From Salipiger mucosus DSM 16094 (GTDB lineage: Bacteria; Pseudomonadota; Alphaproteobacteria; Rhodobacterales; Rhodobacteraceae): a stretch of DNA of 64,000 bases. The stretch lies in the NCBI RefSeq assembly GCF_000442255.1, contig NZ_KE557273.1, positions 552,662 to 616,661 on the forward strand, given 5' to 3'. Position 1 is the stretch's first letter. Every line of letters starts with the position of its first letter. Shown here piece after piece: positions 1-10,975 of the stretch. The position numbers and the translations under genes were made by a program. The notes beneath the pieces were generated by a model, which made no database searches, was not told where the DNA came from, and saw only the letters and a program-made list of their open reading frames with translations.

Positions 1-2
1 GC

Positions 3-1403
<1,401 letters not shown>

Positions 1404-1438
1404 GCCGAACCAAATATCGCAAAATTTGAAGACGCCAA

Positions 1439-1457
1439 GTCTCTAGAATTCTGGAGA
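1439..1457. promoter_or_regulatory. Imperfect palindrome ahead of the Tad-like genes
   Basis: TCTC-AGAATTCT-GAGA palindrome with one mismatched pair, centred on GAATTC. The 183-bp gap holds two further related stretches, GAATTCTCC near 1496 and GAGATTCTCG near 1556. A repressor or activator site for the pilus-like operon is possible. No known consensus is matched and no terminator was seen for the upstream gene. Confidence 0.3.
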
Positions 1458-1586
1458 TATTTTGCGCCTGCCCAAAAGTGGCCGTATTCTCGCGCGAATT
1501 CTCCGGATTTTGCCCCTCAGTCGCCCTATTGGGCCGTCATGTTCACCCTGACCGCGAGATTCTCGTGGAATCAGGGAAGTTGAAAC

Positions 1587-3356
1587 ATGCGACTACGTAG
1601 CCTGCCGGGTCGCCCGGCAACCCGATTTGTGAAAGAGGAAGACGGCAACGTCACGGTCTTTTCCGTGTTCATGCTCGTCCTCATCATCATGATCACCGGG
1701 GCCGCCGTCGACATCATGCGGTTCGAGGCCGTCCGCACCTCCATGCAGAACACGATGGACCGCGCGGTGCTGGCGGCCGCCGACCTCGACCAGAAACAGG
1801 ACCCCACCGAGGTGGTGCGGGACTACCTGCTGAAATCGGGGATCACCAAGGTCAAACCCGGCGTGACCGTCAACGAGGGGTTCAACTACCGCACCGTGAA
1901 GGCGAGCGGCGTGTCGGACATCGACACCATCTTCCTGAAGATGTCGGGCTTCGACACGCTCTACGCCCCGGCGCTCAGCGCCGCCGACGAGAAGATCGCC
2001 AACGTCGAGATTTCCCTGGTTCTCGATATCTCGGGCTCGATGCGCTGGAACAGCCGGATGGACCGCCTGCGCCCGGCCGCCAAGCATTTCGTCGACAAGG
2101 TCATGAACGAGGAAAGCGTCGGCGTGACCACGCTCAACCTCATTCCCTTCGCCGGCCACGTGAACCCCGGCGACATCATGTTCGATTACTTCCGCGGCGA
2201 GCGGCCCAACGTGCCGGTGATCGAGCCCGAGGAGCCGGGCGATTTCTTTGCACCCTGGGAGCAGGCGATCTCGAACATCGTCATGTACTTCGACCTCGAC
2301 GGCGACGAGATCTTCGACCGCGCCCACAAGATCGAGGGGTTCCCGGAAAACGCCCCGCGTGACGCGGACGAGTTCATCGCCGGGGCCGTGGGCTATGTCT
2401 CGCAGCACGACAGCCGGATCGATGCGAACGCCACCTTCCTTGGCGCCTCGATCAAGGGCGGGCGGCAGTCGACCCGGTACTTCACGGTCTACGGCGACTC
2501 GAACGGACCGGAATCGGACCTTGGTCCGACCAAGAACAGGGGCAAGATCCCCGGCTCGACCTACCAGTACGGCAGCATCGATTTCGAATACTACGCCCAG
2601 TACTACACGGGCGGCGGCGACACCGTGACGGACCGCAACGTCAACATGCCGTCGTCTTGCATCGAGATCTACGACGCGGAATTCTCGACCACCGCGCTGC
2701 CCTCCTCGGACGACTACGTGCCGCACTTCCACCACTGGGAGATCGACGACGCGGTGATGGATTGGGGCTGGTGCCCCGAGGACGACACGGCGATCCAGTA
2801 CTACTCGTCGAACGCGACGCAACTGAAGGCCTTCATCGACGACATCCGCCTGCATGACGGCACCGGCGCGCAGTACGGCATGAAATATGCCCTTGCCCTG
2901 CTGGACCCCGCCACGCGCGCGGCGGTCAGCCACCTGATCGCCGAGAACGTCATCGACGCGAGCTTCGAGGGCCGCCCGATCGACTGGGACGACTACGAGA
3001 CCGAGAAATACATCGTCATCATGACCGACGGCATCGTCACCGAGCAGGTGCGCCCGACCGATCCCTATGCCGCCATCAACGGCGAGGTCGTTCTGACCGA
3101 GCAGGATGGCAGCGCGCGCTACGAGTTCTCGGCGCGGAACAAGAACGTCACCAACCTCTACAGCCAGTGCGACCTGGCCAAGGAGAAGGGCGTGACGGTG
3201 TTCTCGATCGCCTTCGAGACCGACACGGCCTCGGCGCAGGAGATGAAGAACTGCGCCTCCTCGGAGAGCCACTTCTTCCATGTGCAGGGTCAGGAGATCT
3301 ACGAGGCCTTCGACACGATCGCACGCCAGATCAACAACCTGAGGCTCGTCCAATGA
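1587..3356 (+). CDS. TadG-like pilus assembly protein with VWA domain
   Basis: 589 aa. The N-terminus has the TadE/TadG signature: a short basic stretch, EEDGNVTVFSVF and one membrane helix (about residues 25-45). A von Willebrand A domain follows, with the MIDAS motif DISGS near residue 148 and a later TDG. It is probably envelope-anchored with the VWA domain outside, in Flp/Tad-type surface assembly or adhesion. The stop overlaps the next gene start (ATGA), so the three Tad-like genes form one operon. No Tad ATPase or secretin gene is in the window. Family good, precise role unknown. Confidence 0.85.
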   Translation: MRLRSLPGRPATRFVKEEDGNVTVFSVFMLVLIIMITGAAVDIMRFEAVRTSMQNTMDRAVLAAADLDQKQDPTEVVRDYLLKSGITKVKPGVTVNEGFNYRTVKASGVSDIDTIFLKMSGFDTLYAPALSAADEKIANVEISLVLDISGSMRWNSRMDRLRPAAKHFVDKVMNEESVGVTTLNLIPFAGHVNPGDIMFDYFRGERPNVPVIEPEEPGDFFAPWEQAISNIVMYFDLDGDEIFDRAHKIEGFPENAPRDADEFIAGAVGYVSQHDSRIDANATFLGASIKGGRQSTRYFTVYGDSNGPESDLGPTKNRGKIPGSTYQYGSIDFEYYAQYYTGGGDTVTDRNVNMPSSCIEIYDAEFSTTALPSSDDYVPHFHHWEIDDAVMDWGWCPEDDTAIQYYSSNATQLKAFIDDIRLHDGTGAQYGMKYALALLDPATRAAVSHLIAENVIDASFEGRPIDWDDYETEKYIVIMTDGIVTEQVRPTDPYAAINGEVVLTEQDGSARYEFSARNKNVTNLYSQCDLAKEKGVTVFSIAFETDTASAQEMKNCASSESHFFHVQGQEIYEAFDTIARQINNLRLVQ

Positions 3357-3889
3357 TCCGCGCCGTCCTGTCCCGCCTGCGCCGGTTCCGGTCCGATGAA
3401 GCCGGTTCGGCCACCGTCGAATTCGCGATCTACGCGACGCTGCTCTTCGTGGTGCTCGCCGTGGGGGTGGAGTTCGCCTACATGAACCTGCGCCACGCCA
3501 TGCTGGAACGCGCCCTGGACCTCGTGGTGCGCGACATCCGGCTGGGCACCGGCAACGCGCCCAGCTACGAGACCGTGCGCGGCAAGATCTGCAAGGAGAC
3601 CGCGATCGCCGAGGACTGCGACGGCAACCTGCGGCTCGAGATGATGCAGGTCGATCCGCGCGCCTTCGTCGGGCTGCCGGCCGACGCCGACTGCGCCAAC
3701 ATCGAGGAAGACCCGCGGCCGGTGCGCCACTTCCAGCCCGGCCTCGACAACGACCTGATGCTGATCCGGGCCTGCCTGAAGTTCCAGCCGATGTTCCCGA
3801 CCACCGGGTTCGGCGGCCAACTCCACAAGGACGCCGAGGGCTACGCCCAGCTTGTCGCGACATCCGCATTCGTCCAGGAGCCACGCTGA
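3353..3889 (+). CDS. TadE-like pilus assembly protein
   Basis: 178 aa starting at the ATG that overlaps the upstream stop (ATGA at 3353-3356). The same frame is open further upstream, but coupling favours this start. The N-terminus has a basic segment, then DEAGSATVEFAIYATLLFVV, the TadE pseudopilin-like motif with a conserved Glu in a single membrane helix. The C-terminal part is extracytoplasmic and has several cysteines (CKE, DCDG, ADCAN, RACLKF). Likely a minor pilin-like partner of the flanking genes. The downstream start again overlaps the stop. Confidence 0.85.
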   Translation: MIRAVLSRLRRFRSDEAGSATVEFAIYATLLFVVLAVGVEFAYMNLRHAMLERALDLVVRDIRLGTGNAPSYETVRGKICKETAIAEDCDGNLRLEMMQVDPRAFVGLPADADCANIEEDPRPVRHFQPGLDNDLMLIRACLKFQPMFPTTGFGGQLHKDAEGYAQLVATSAFVQEPR

Positions 3890-4452
3890 TGCCAGCCATG
3901 ATTTCCGCTCTCAGGTCCCGACTGGCCCGCTTCCTGCGGGCCGACGACGGGAACACGACGCTCGAGGTGGTGATCTTCGTCCCCCTCATGCTGACCATCA
4001 TGGCCGCGACCTTCTCGCTCTACGACGCCTTCCGTTACAAGAGCCTGAACAACAAGGCGGCCTACACGATCTCGGATGCGCTCTCGCGCGAAACCGACCC
4101 GGTGGACGACGCCTATCTCGACGGCATGCTGGAGGTGCTGAAGTTCCTCACGCGCTCGGACGGGGTCTACTCGATGCGGGTCTCGATGGTGCGCTACAAC
4201 GGCACCGACAACGTCTACGAGGCCGAGTGGTCGGCCGTGCGCGGCGGCTTCGACCTGCTGACCAGCGCCGACCTGCCGAACTTTTCCGACCGGTTGCCGC
4301 AGTTGCTGCACAACGAGCGCGTGATCGTGGTCGAGACATCGACCATGTACGCGCCGCCTTTCACCTTCGACGCGCTGCCCTCGCAGGAATTCTACAACTT
4401 CGTCACGACCCGGCCGCGCTTCGCGCCCAAGCTGGTGCTCGCGGGGACCTGA
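3889..4452 (+). CDS. TadE/TadG-like envelope protein
   Basis: 187 aa. It starts on the last base of the upstream stop (TGATG). The N-terminal region RADDGNTTLEVVIFVPLML followed by a hydrophobic helix is of TadE type. The rest is a soluble extracytoplasmic domain with no motif I recognise. Third gene of the Tad-like operon; the set of one VWA-TadG and two TadE-like proteins recurs in Rhodobacteraceae away from the main tad locus. Confidence 0.8.
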   Translation: MPAMISALRSRLARFLRADDGNTTLEVVIFVPLMLTIMAATFSLYDAFRYKSLNNKAAYTISDALSRETDPVDDAYLDGMLEVLKFLTRSDGVYSMRVSMVRYNGTDNVYEAEWSAVRGGFDLLTSADLPNFSDRLPQLLHNERVIVVETSTMYAPPFTFDALPSQEFYNFVTTRPRFAPKLVLAGT

Positions 4453-4534
4453 CCGGCGCGCGCCATCAGGTCGCGTGACATCGGGCCGGGGGCGGGCTAC
4501 ATCCCAAGGGACAACCGGATAGGGAGTGACTCGG

Positions 4535-4819
4535 GTGACGCGCGCAACAGGTTTTCTGCTCATCGCATTGCTGTCGGCCGGAGCGGCCTCGGCGCAATCG
4601 ACCAAGGAAGAGCGCTGCGAGGCATCGGCCGCCGTCGTGATGGAGGCGGTGCAGGCGCGTCTCGACGGCATGCAGAAGTCGCGCGTCCGGCGGGCCCTGA
4701 TCCGGGAACTCGACCGCACCGCCGGCGAGATGCTCGCCGACTGGATCTACGGCCTGCCCGAGTCGGAGCTGACCCCTCAGGTGGGCGAGACCTGGAAGGC
4801 CCAGTGCCTCTCGCAATGA
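4535..4819 (+). CDS. Small exported protein, unknown
   Basis: About 94 aa from GTG at 4535. The GTG at 4526 is in frame, but AGGGAG at 4521-4526 spaces correctly only for 4535. A signal peptide (GFLLIALLSAGAASAQS) is followed by a short, charged, helical mature domain with two cysteines (ERCEAS near the start, AQCLSQ at the end) that could pair in the periplasm. Not recognised. It is followed by a terminator-like hairpin, so it is probably its own unit or the tail of the Tad-like operon. Confidence 0.65.
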   Translation: MTRATGFLLIALLSAGAASAQSTKEERCEASAAVVMEAVQARLDGMQKSRVRRALIRELDRTAGEMLADWIYGLPESELTPQVGETWKAQCLSQ

Positions 4820-4835
4820 ACTGATCCCGCATCGT

Positions 4836-4864
4836 CCCGCGCCGCAACCGGCGCGGGTGCTTTC
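4836..4864 (+). terminator. Rho-independent terminator before dnaG
   Basis: 8-bp GC stem CCCGCGCC / GGCGCGGG with a 6-base loop, followed by TGCTTTC. It lies just after the small exported protein gene and about 70 bp before dnaG. The T-tract is short. Confidence 0.55.
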
Positions 4865-4930
4865 AACCTGTCGACCACGACCGACCGGGCGCTGGACTCG
4901 GGGCGGACGCGTGGCGATGATGGAGAGACC

Positions 4931-6874
4931 ATGAGTCTGCCGCCCGGGTTCCTAGACGAGCTGCGCAGCCGCACGAGCCTGTCACAGGTCGTGGGGCGCA
5001 AGGTCATGTGGGACAACCGCAAGTCCAACCAGGCCAAGGGCGACATGTGGGCGCCGTGCCCCTTCCACCAGGAAAAGAGCGCCTCGTTCCACGTCGACGA
5101 CCGCAAGGGGTTCTACTACTGCTTCGGCTGCCAGGCGAAGGGCGACGCGATTTCCTTCGTGAAGGACAGCGAGAACGTGGGCTTCATGGAGGCGGTCGAG
5201 ATCCTCGCGCGCGAGGCCGGGATGCAGATGCCCGCCCGCGACCCGCAGGCGCAGGAGAAGGCCGACCGCCGCGACGAGCTTGCACAGGTCATGGAGCAGG
5301 CGCTGCGCTGGTTCCGCATGCAGTTGCGCACCGGCGCCGCCACCGCGGCGCGGGCCTACCTCGAGCGGCGCGGCCTGAGCGAGCCGGTGCAGGATCGCTT
5401 CGAGCTGGGCTTCGCGCCGGAGGGCTGGCAGAACCTGCGCGACCACCTCGCGGGGCAGGGGGTGCGCGACGAGCTGATCATCGGCGCGGGGCTGGCGCGG
5501 ACCTCGGACAAGGGGCGGGCGCCCTACGATGTCTTCCGCAACCGGATCATCTTTCCCATCCGCGACGGACGCGGCCGGGCCATCGCCTTCGGCGGCCGGG
5601 CGATGGACCCGAACGACAACGCGAAATACCTCAACTCGCCCGAGACCGAGCTCTTCGACAAGGGCCGCAACCTCTACAACCACGCACCCGCGCGCGAGGC
5701 GGCCGGCAAGGGCCAGCCGCTGATCGTGGCCGAGGGCTACATGGACGTCATCGCGCTCAGCGAGGCGGGGTTCGAGGCCTCGGTCGCGCCGCTGGGCACG
5801 GCGGTGACCGAGAACCAGCTCGCGCTGCTGTGGCGCATCGCGGACGAGCCGGTGATCGCGCTCGACGGCGACAAGGCGGGGCTGCGCGCGGCCTACCGGG
5901 TGATCGACCTCGCGCTGCCGCTGCTGAGCGCGGGAAAATCGCTGCGCTTCGCGCTGATGCCCGAGGGCAAGGACCCAGACGACCTGCTGCGGGCGCAGGG
6001 CGCGCAGGCGGTGCGCAAGGTGGTCGAGCAGGCGCTGCCCATGGTGCGCCTGCTGTGGCGGCGCGAGACCGAGGGCAAGGTCTTCGACAGCCCCGAGCGG
6101 AAGGCCGCGCTCGACGCCGCGCTGCGCGAGCACCTGCGCCGCATCCAGGACCCGGGGCTGCGCCGGCACTACGGCGACGAGATCAAGGAGATGCGCTACC
6201 AGCTCTTCCGCCCGCAGCGCACGTCCTACCGGAAGGGCCCCCGCCGGCCCTGGGACGCGCCGCCGCCGCCCAGTCCCTCGGCCAAGTCCTCGCTGCTGGT
6301 GGCGGCGGGCGACGAGGGGCAGGTGCAACTGCGCGAGGCGGTGATCCTCTCGGTGCTGCTGACCACGCCCGACATCCTGCCCGAGTTCGAGGCGCAGCTC
6401 GAGGGTCTGGAGTGCGCCGACCCGCTGCACGCGCGCCTGCGCGACGCGCTGCTGGCCCACATGGAGGCCGGTTCCGAGGCGCTTCGGGAGCATTGTGAGC
6501 ATGCAACGGGAAAAGAAGCCCTTGAAACCCTGCTCGCGGCACGCCATCTCCGCGTCGTGCCCTGCCTGCGCAATCCGGGCGATACCGAGGCGGCCCGACT
6601 GACCGTCGCCGAGGAACTGGCCAAGATCGCCGCGCAGCGCGGGCTGGAGGCCGAGATCGCCGAAGCGGAGGAGGATCTGGCCGATCTCGCGGACGAGGCG
6701 CTGACCTGGCGTCTCGGACAGGCGGCGCAGGCCAAGAACCAGGCGGTGCGACGCAAGGACGAGAACGAGACGGAATACGATCTCGGGCCCAACGGGGCCC
6801 GAATCGACAGGTCGGAACGCAGCGCGCTCGACGCGTTGATGCAACAGATTCGATTTTCGAAGGGCCAGAGCTAG
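4931..6874 (+). CDS. dnaG: DNA primase DnaG
   Basis: 647 aa replication primase making RNA primers at the fork. It has an N-terminal CHC2 zinc finger (PCPFHQEKSASF ... YYCFGCQAKGD, about residues 40-68), a catalytic core, and a Toprim domain with EGYMD (Glu268) and DGD (Asp312/Asp314), where metal-binding acidic residues are expected. The C-terminal helicase-interaction region is poorly conserved, as usual. It sits directly before rpoD, the common macromolecular-synthesis arrangement without rpsU. Length is normal. Confidence 0.97.
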   Translation: MSLPPGFLDELRSRTSLSQVVGRKVMWDNRKSNQAKGDMWAPCPFHQEKSASFHVDDRKGFYYCFGCQAKGDAISFVKDSENVGFMEAVEILAREAGMQMPARDPQAQEKADRRDELAQVMEQALRWFRMQLRTGAATAARAYLERRGLSEPVQDRFELGFAPEGWQNLRDHLAGQGVRDELIIGAGLARTSDKGRAPYDVFRNRIIFPIRDGRGRAIAFGGRAMDPNDNAKYLNSPETELFDKGRNLYNHAPAREAAGKGQPLIVAEGYMDVIALSEAGFEASVAPLGTAVTENQLALLWRIADEPVIALDGDKAGLRAAYRVIDLALPLLSAGKSLRFALMPEGKDPDDLLRAQGAQAVRKVVEQALPMVRLLWRRETEGKVFDSPERKAALDAALREHLRRIQDPGLRRHYGDEIKEMRYQLFRPQRTSYRKGPRRPWDAPPPPSPSAKSSLLVAAGDEGQVQLREAVILSVLLTTPDILPEFEAQLEGLECADPLHARLRDALLAHMEAGSEALREHCEHATGKEALETLLAARHLRVVPCLRNPGDTEAARLTVAEELAKIAAQRGLEAEIAEAEEDLADLADEALTWRLGQAAQAKNQAVRRKDENETEYDLGPNGARIDRSERSALDALMQQIRFSKGQS

Positions 6875-6921
6875 TCTTCAGGCCGAGGAAAGCGGGATAA
6901 AAAGAGGTATGCGGGTGGCCG

Positions 6922-6959
6922 AATCAATTGATTCCCTCCACGATTCGTCGCAACGAATC
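6922..6959. promoter_or_regulatory. rpoD leader: palindrome plus 7-bp hairpin
   Basis: In the 141-bp dnaG-rpoD gap there is a perfect 12-bp palindrome AATCAATTGATT (6922-6933). It is followed by a perfect hairpin with arms GATTCGT / ACGAATC (6942-6948, 6953-6959) and loop CGCA. Both contain GATT/AATC elements. They could be protein sites in the rpoD promoter or a weak intercistronic structure; there is no T-tract. Confidence 0.4.
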
Positions 6960-7015
6960 ATGTGATCGCGCGTACTGGGTCCGATGAGGGCCTTCTCCCA
7001 GAGACGGAGCACTTC

Positions 7016-9004
<1,989 letters not shown>

Positions 9005-9014
9005 GGAGCGCGTC

Positions 9015-9299
9015 ATGTCCTTCCTGAAACGGCTCTTCGGCGGCGGCGGCGGCGGCGAGACCCCCGCGCCCAAGGGCGAGACGATCGAATACAAGGGCTT
9101 TCGCATCACGCCCGAGCCCATGCCCGCCGACGGCCAGTTCCGCATCGCGGCGCTGATCGAGGGCGAGGTCGGCGGCGAGACGAAGTCGCACCACCTGATC
9201 CGCGCCGACGTGATGCGCGATCACGAGCAGGCGGTCGAAGCCTCGCTGCGCAAGGCCCGGCAGATGATCGACGAGCAGGGCGAGCGGCTTTTCGGCTGA
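9015..9299 (+). CDS. HlyU family protein
   Basis: 94 aa small soluble protein. It has a glycine run after [11 protein letters not shown], then a compact domain ([40 protein letters not shown]) typical of the HlyU family, named for a Vibrio haemolysin activator. In alphaproteobacteria the role is unproven. It begins 10 bp after the rpoD stop with GGAGCG upstream, so it is probably co-transcribed with rpoD. It is followed by a bidirectional terminator. Confidence 0.8.
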   Translation: MSFLKRLFGGGGGGETPAPKGETIEYKGFRITPEPMPADGQFRIAALIEGEVGGETKSHHLIRADVMRDHEQAVEASLRKARQMIDEQGERLFG

Positions 9300-9328
9300 G
9301 ACCGTCCTGTATTGCGTGCCGAACATGA

Positions 9329-9356
9329 AAATGCCGCCCTCCAGGGGGCGGCATTT
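9329..9356. terminator. Bidirectional terminator between convergent genes
   Basis: Perfect 10-bp stem AAATGCCGCC / GGCGGCATTT with A-rich and T-rich flanks, so it can work in both directions. It lies between the HlyU-like gene (+) and the SDR gene (-). Confidence 0.85.
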
Positions 9357-9382
9357 CGCGTTTCCTGCCTTGGCAAGCCGGC

Positions 9383-10057
9383 TCAGTTCACCGGCATCAC
9401 GAAAACCTCCCGCACGTTGGCGCGCGGGTCGGCGCCGAGGGCGAAGATGACCGAGCGGGCCACGTCCTCGGGCTTGAGCTTGTCGGGCTTGGCCTCCTCG
9501 AAGAAGGGCGTGTCGACCATGCCGGGCGCGATCACGGTGACGCGGGCGCCCCATTCGCGGAACTCCTCGGCGAGGTTGCCGGCGTAGCCGTGCACGAACC
9601 ACTTGCTCGCCGAATAGACCGAACCCTTGATGTGCGTGCGCCCGGCGGCGGAGCCGGTCAGCAGAAGGTGGCCGCGGTTCTTGACGAAATAGGCCGAGGC
9701 CGCCTTGGCCGTCCAGAGCACGCCCATCACGTTGAGCCGGATCATCGCCTCCCATTCCTCGGGGTCGCCCTGGCGGGTGCCGGCGGCGCTGAGCCCCGTG
9801 CCCGCGTTGGCGAAGGCCGCGTCCACGTCGCCGAAATGCTCGGCAAGGCGTGCCATCGCGGTTTCCTGGTCCTCGAGCGAGGTGGCATCGCCCGGCAGCG
9901 CGAGGGCGTGAGCGCCCAGTTCGTCGCAGAGCGTGGCGAGCTTGTCCTCGGAGCGGGCGAAGAGGCCCACGTTCCAGCCATGCTCGACCGCGGCACGGGC
10001 GGTGGCGGCGCCGATGCCTGTCGAGGCGCCGGTGATGAAGAGCGTCTTGCGGGTCAT
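9383..10057 (-). CDS. Short-chain dehydrogenase/reductase (SDR)
   Basis: 224 aa classical SDR oxidoreductase using NAD(P)(H). It has the Rossmann motif TGASTGIG (residues 9-16), an NAG segment, catalytic Ser136 and the YxxxK pair Tyr148/Lys152 (VYSASK). It starts at the ATG at 10057 with GGAGAC just upstream. The frame stays open far upstream, but that part is not SDR-like. It resembles the YdfG-type NADP-dependent amino-acid or hydroxy-acid dehydrogenases of this size. Substrate unknown. Monocistronic, facing the HlyU-like gene. Confidence 0.9.
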   Translation of the reverse strand: MTRKTLFITGASTGIGAATARAAVEHGWNVGLFARSEDKLATLCDELGAHALALPGDATSLEDQETAMARLAEHFGDVDAAFANAGTGLSAAGTRQGDPEEWEAMIRLNVMGVLWTAKAASAYFVKNRGHLLLTGSAAGRTHIKGSVYSASKWFVHGYAGNLAEEFREWGARVTVIAPGMVDTPFFEEAKPDKLKPEDVARSVIFALGADPRANVREVFVMPVN

Positions 10058-10202
10058 GGGGGTCTCCTTCCTCGGGGTCTTGCGGGTGCCGATGCGCGGC
10101 ACCTGCTGCGTTCCCGGCAGAGGTAGTGCGCCGGCGGCCCGGGGTAAGGGCGGGAACCGGCCGGGCCGACGCCGCGTTTTGTCGCCAATCGAGGAGAACG
10201 GA

Positions 10203-10457
10203 ATGACCCGCCTGATCGCCCTGACCACCGCCGCCGCCTGCGCTGCGGCCGCCGCCTTTGCCGCAACCGAGACGTTGTCGCAGCGTCCCGGTGACGTCAT
10301 CGAGATCGAGGTCGCACCCGAGCGGCTGGCCGAGTGCCGCGAGACCCTGCAGCAGGTCGCGCAGCGCCCCGCCGTGACCGACGACGGCAGCCCGATCCTC
10401 GTGGACACGACCGAGGATCTGCCCGGCGTGGTCTGCGTGGCCGTGCCCGAGGCTTGA
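10203..10457 (+). CDS. Small exported protein, unknown
   Basis: 84 aa with a clear signal peptide (LIALTTAAACAAAAAFA) and a short mature domain rich in acidic residues. It has two cysteines (AECRETL, GVVCVAV) that could form a disulfide. GAGGAGAA precedes the ATG at 10203. I do not recognise the family. It lies divergent from the SDR gene and 75 bp before the YjbQ-like gene. Confidence 0.65.
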   Translation: MTRLIALTTAAACAAAAAFAATETLSQRPGDVIEIEVAPERLAECRETLQQVAQRPAVTDDGSPILVDTTEDLPGVVCVAVPEA

Positions 10458-10532
10458 TGCGCGCCTCGCCGGGCATGGCATCCCGCCGCGCCCGGCGCTA
10501 TGCATGGGGGTGAGCCCGAGGGGAGGCCGGCC

Positions 10533-10952
10533 ATGCAGACGATCTTCGACATTTCCACCGACGGCGCGGGGCTCTACGAGTTCACCCGCGACGTGAAGGG
10601 CTGGCTGCGAGAGGCCGCGTCCGGCGACGGTTTGCTGACGCTCTTCATCCGGCACACCTCTGCCTCGCTGCTGATCCAGGAAAACGCCGACCCCGACGTT
10701 CAGATCGACCTCGCGGCCTATTTCCATCGGCTCGTGCCACCCGCGCACGATCCCTCGATGGATTACCTGCGCCACCGGCAGGAAGGCCCCGACGACATGC
10801 CCGCGCATATCAAGGCGGCGATGATGCCGGTCTCGCTCTCGATCCCGGTGAGCGAGGGGCGCATGATGCTCGGCACCTGGCAGGGCATCTACGTCTTCGA
10901 GCACCGCGACCGTCCGCACCGGCGGCAGGTCGTCGCGCACCTGTCCCGCTGA
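10533..10952 (+). CDS. YjbQ / UPF0047 family protein
   Basis: 139 aa, the usual length of the family (E. coli YjbQ is 138 aa). Conserved segments are FIRHTSASLLIQENADPDVQ and the C-terminal GTWQGIYVFEHRDRPHRRQV, with histidines positioned for the small beta-barrel fold. Some members have weak thiamine-phosphate synthase activity; the physiological role is not settled. The start is the ATG at 10533 behind GGGGAGG, not the in-frame ATG 33 bp upstream. Confidence 0.9.
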   Translation: MQTIFDISTDGAGLYEFTRDVKGWLREAASGDGLLTLFIRHTSASLLIQENADPDVQIDLAAYFHRLVPPAHDPSMDYLRHRQEGPDDMPAHIKAAMMPVSLSIPVSEGRMMLGTWQGIYVFEHRDRPHRRQVVAHLSR

Positions 10953-10975
10953 GCCTGCACCGGAGTCCGCCGCCC

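Noticed and set aside
1593-4001. 802-codon reverse-strand open frame across the Tad-like genes
   Set aside because: Arg/Val/Asp-rich antisense shadow of high-GC genes, no domain, no RBS; forward genes have clear family motifs.
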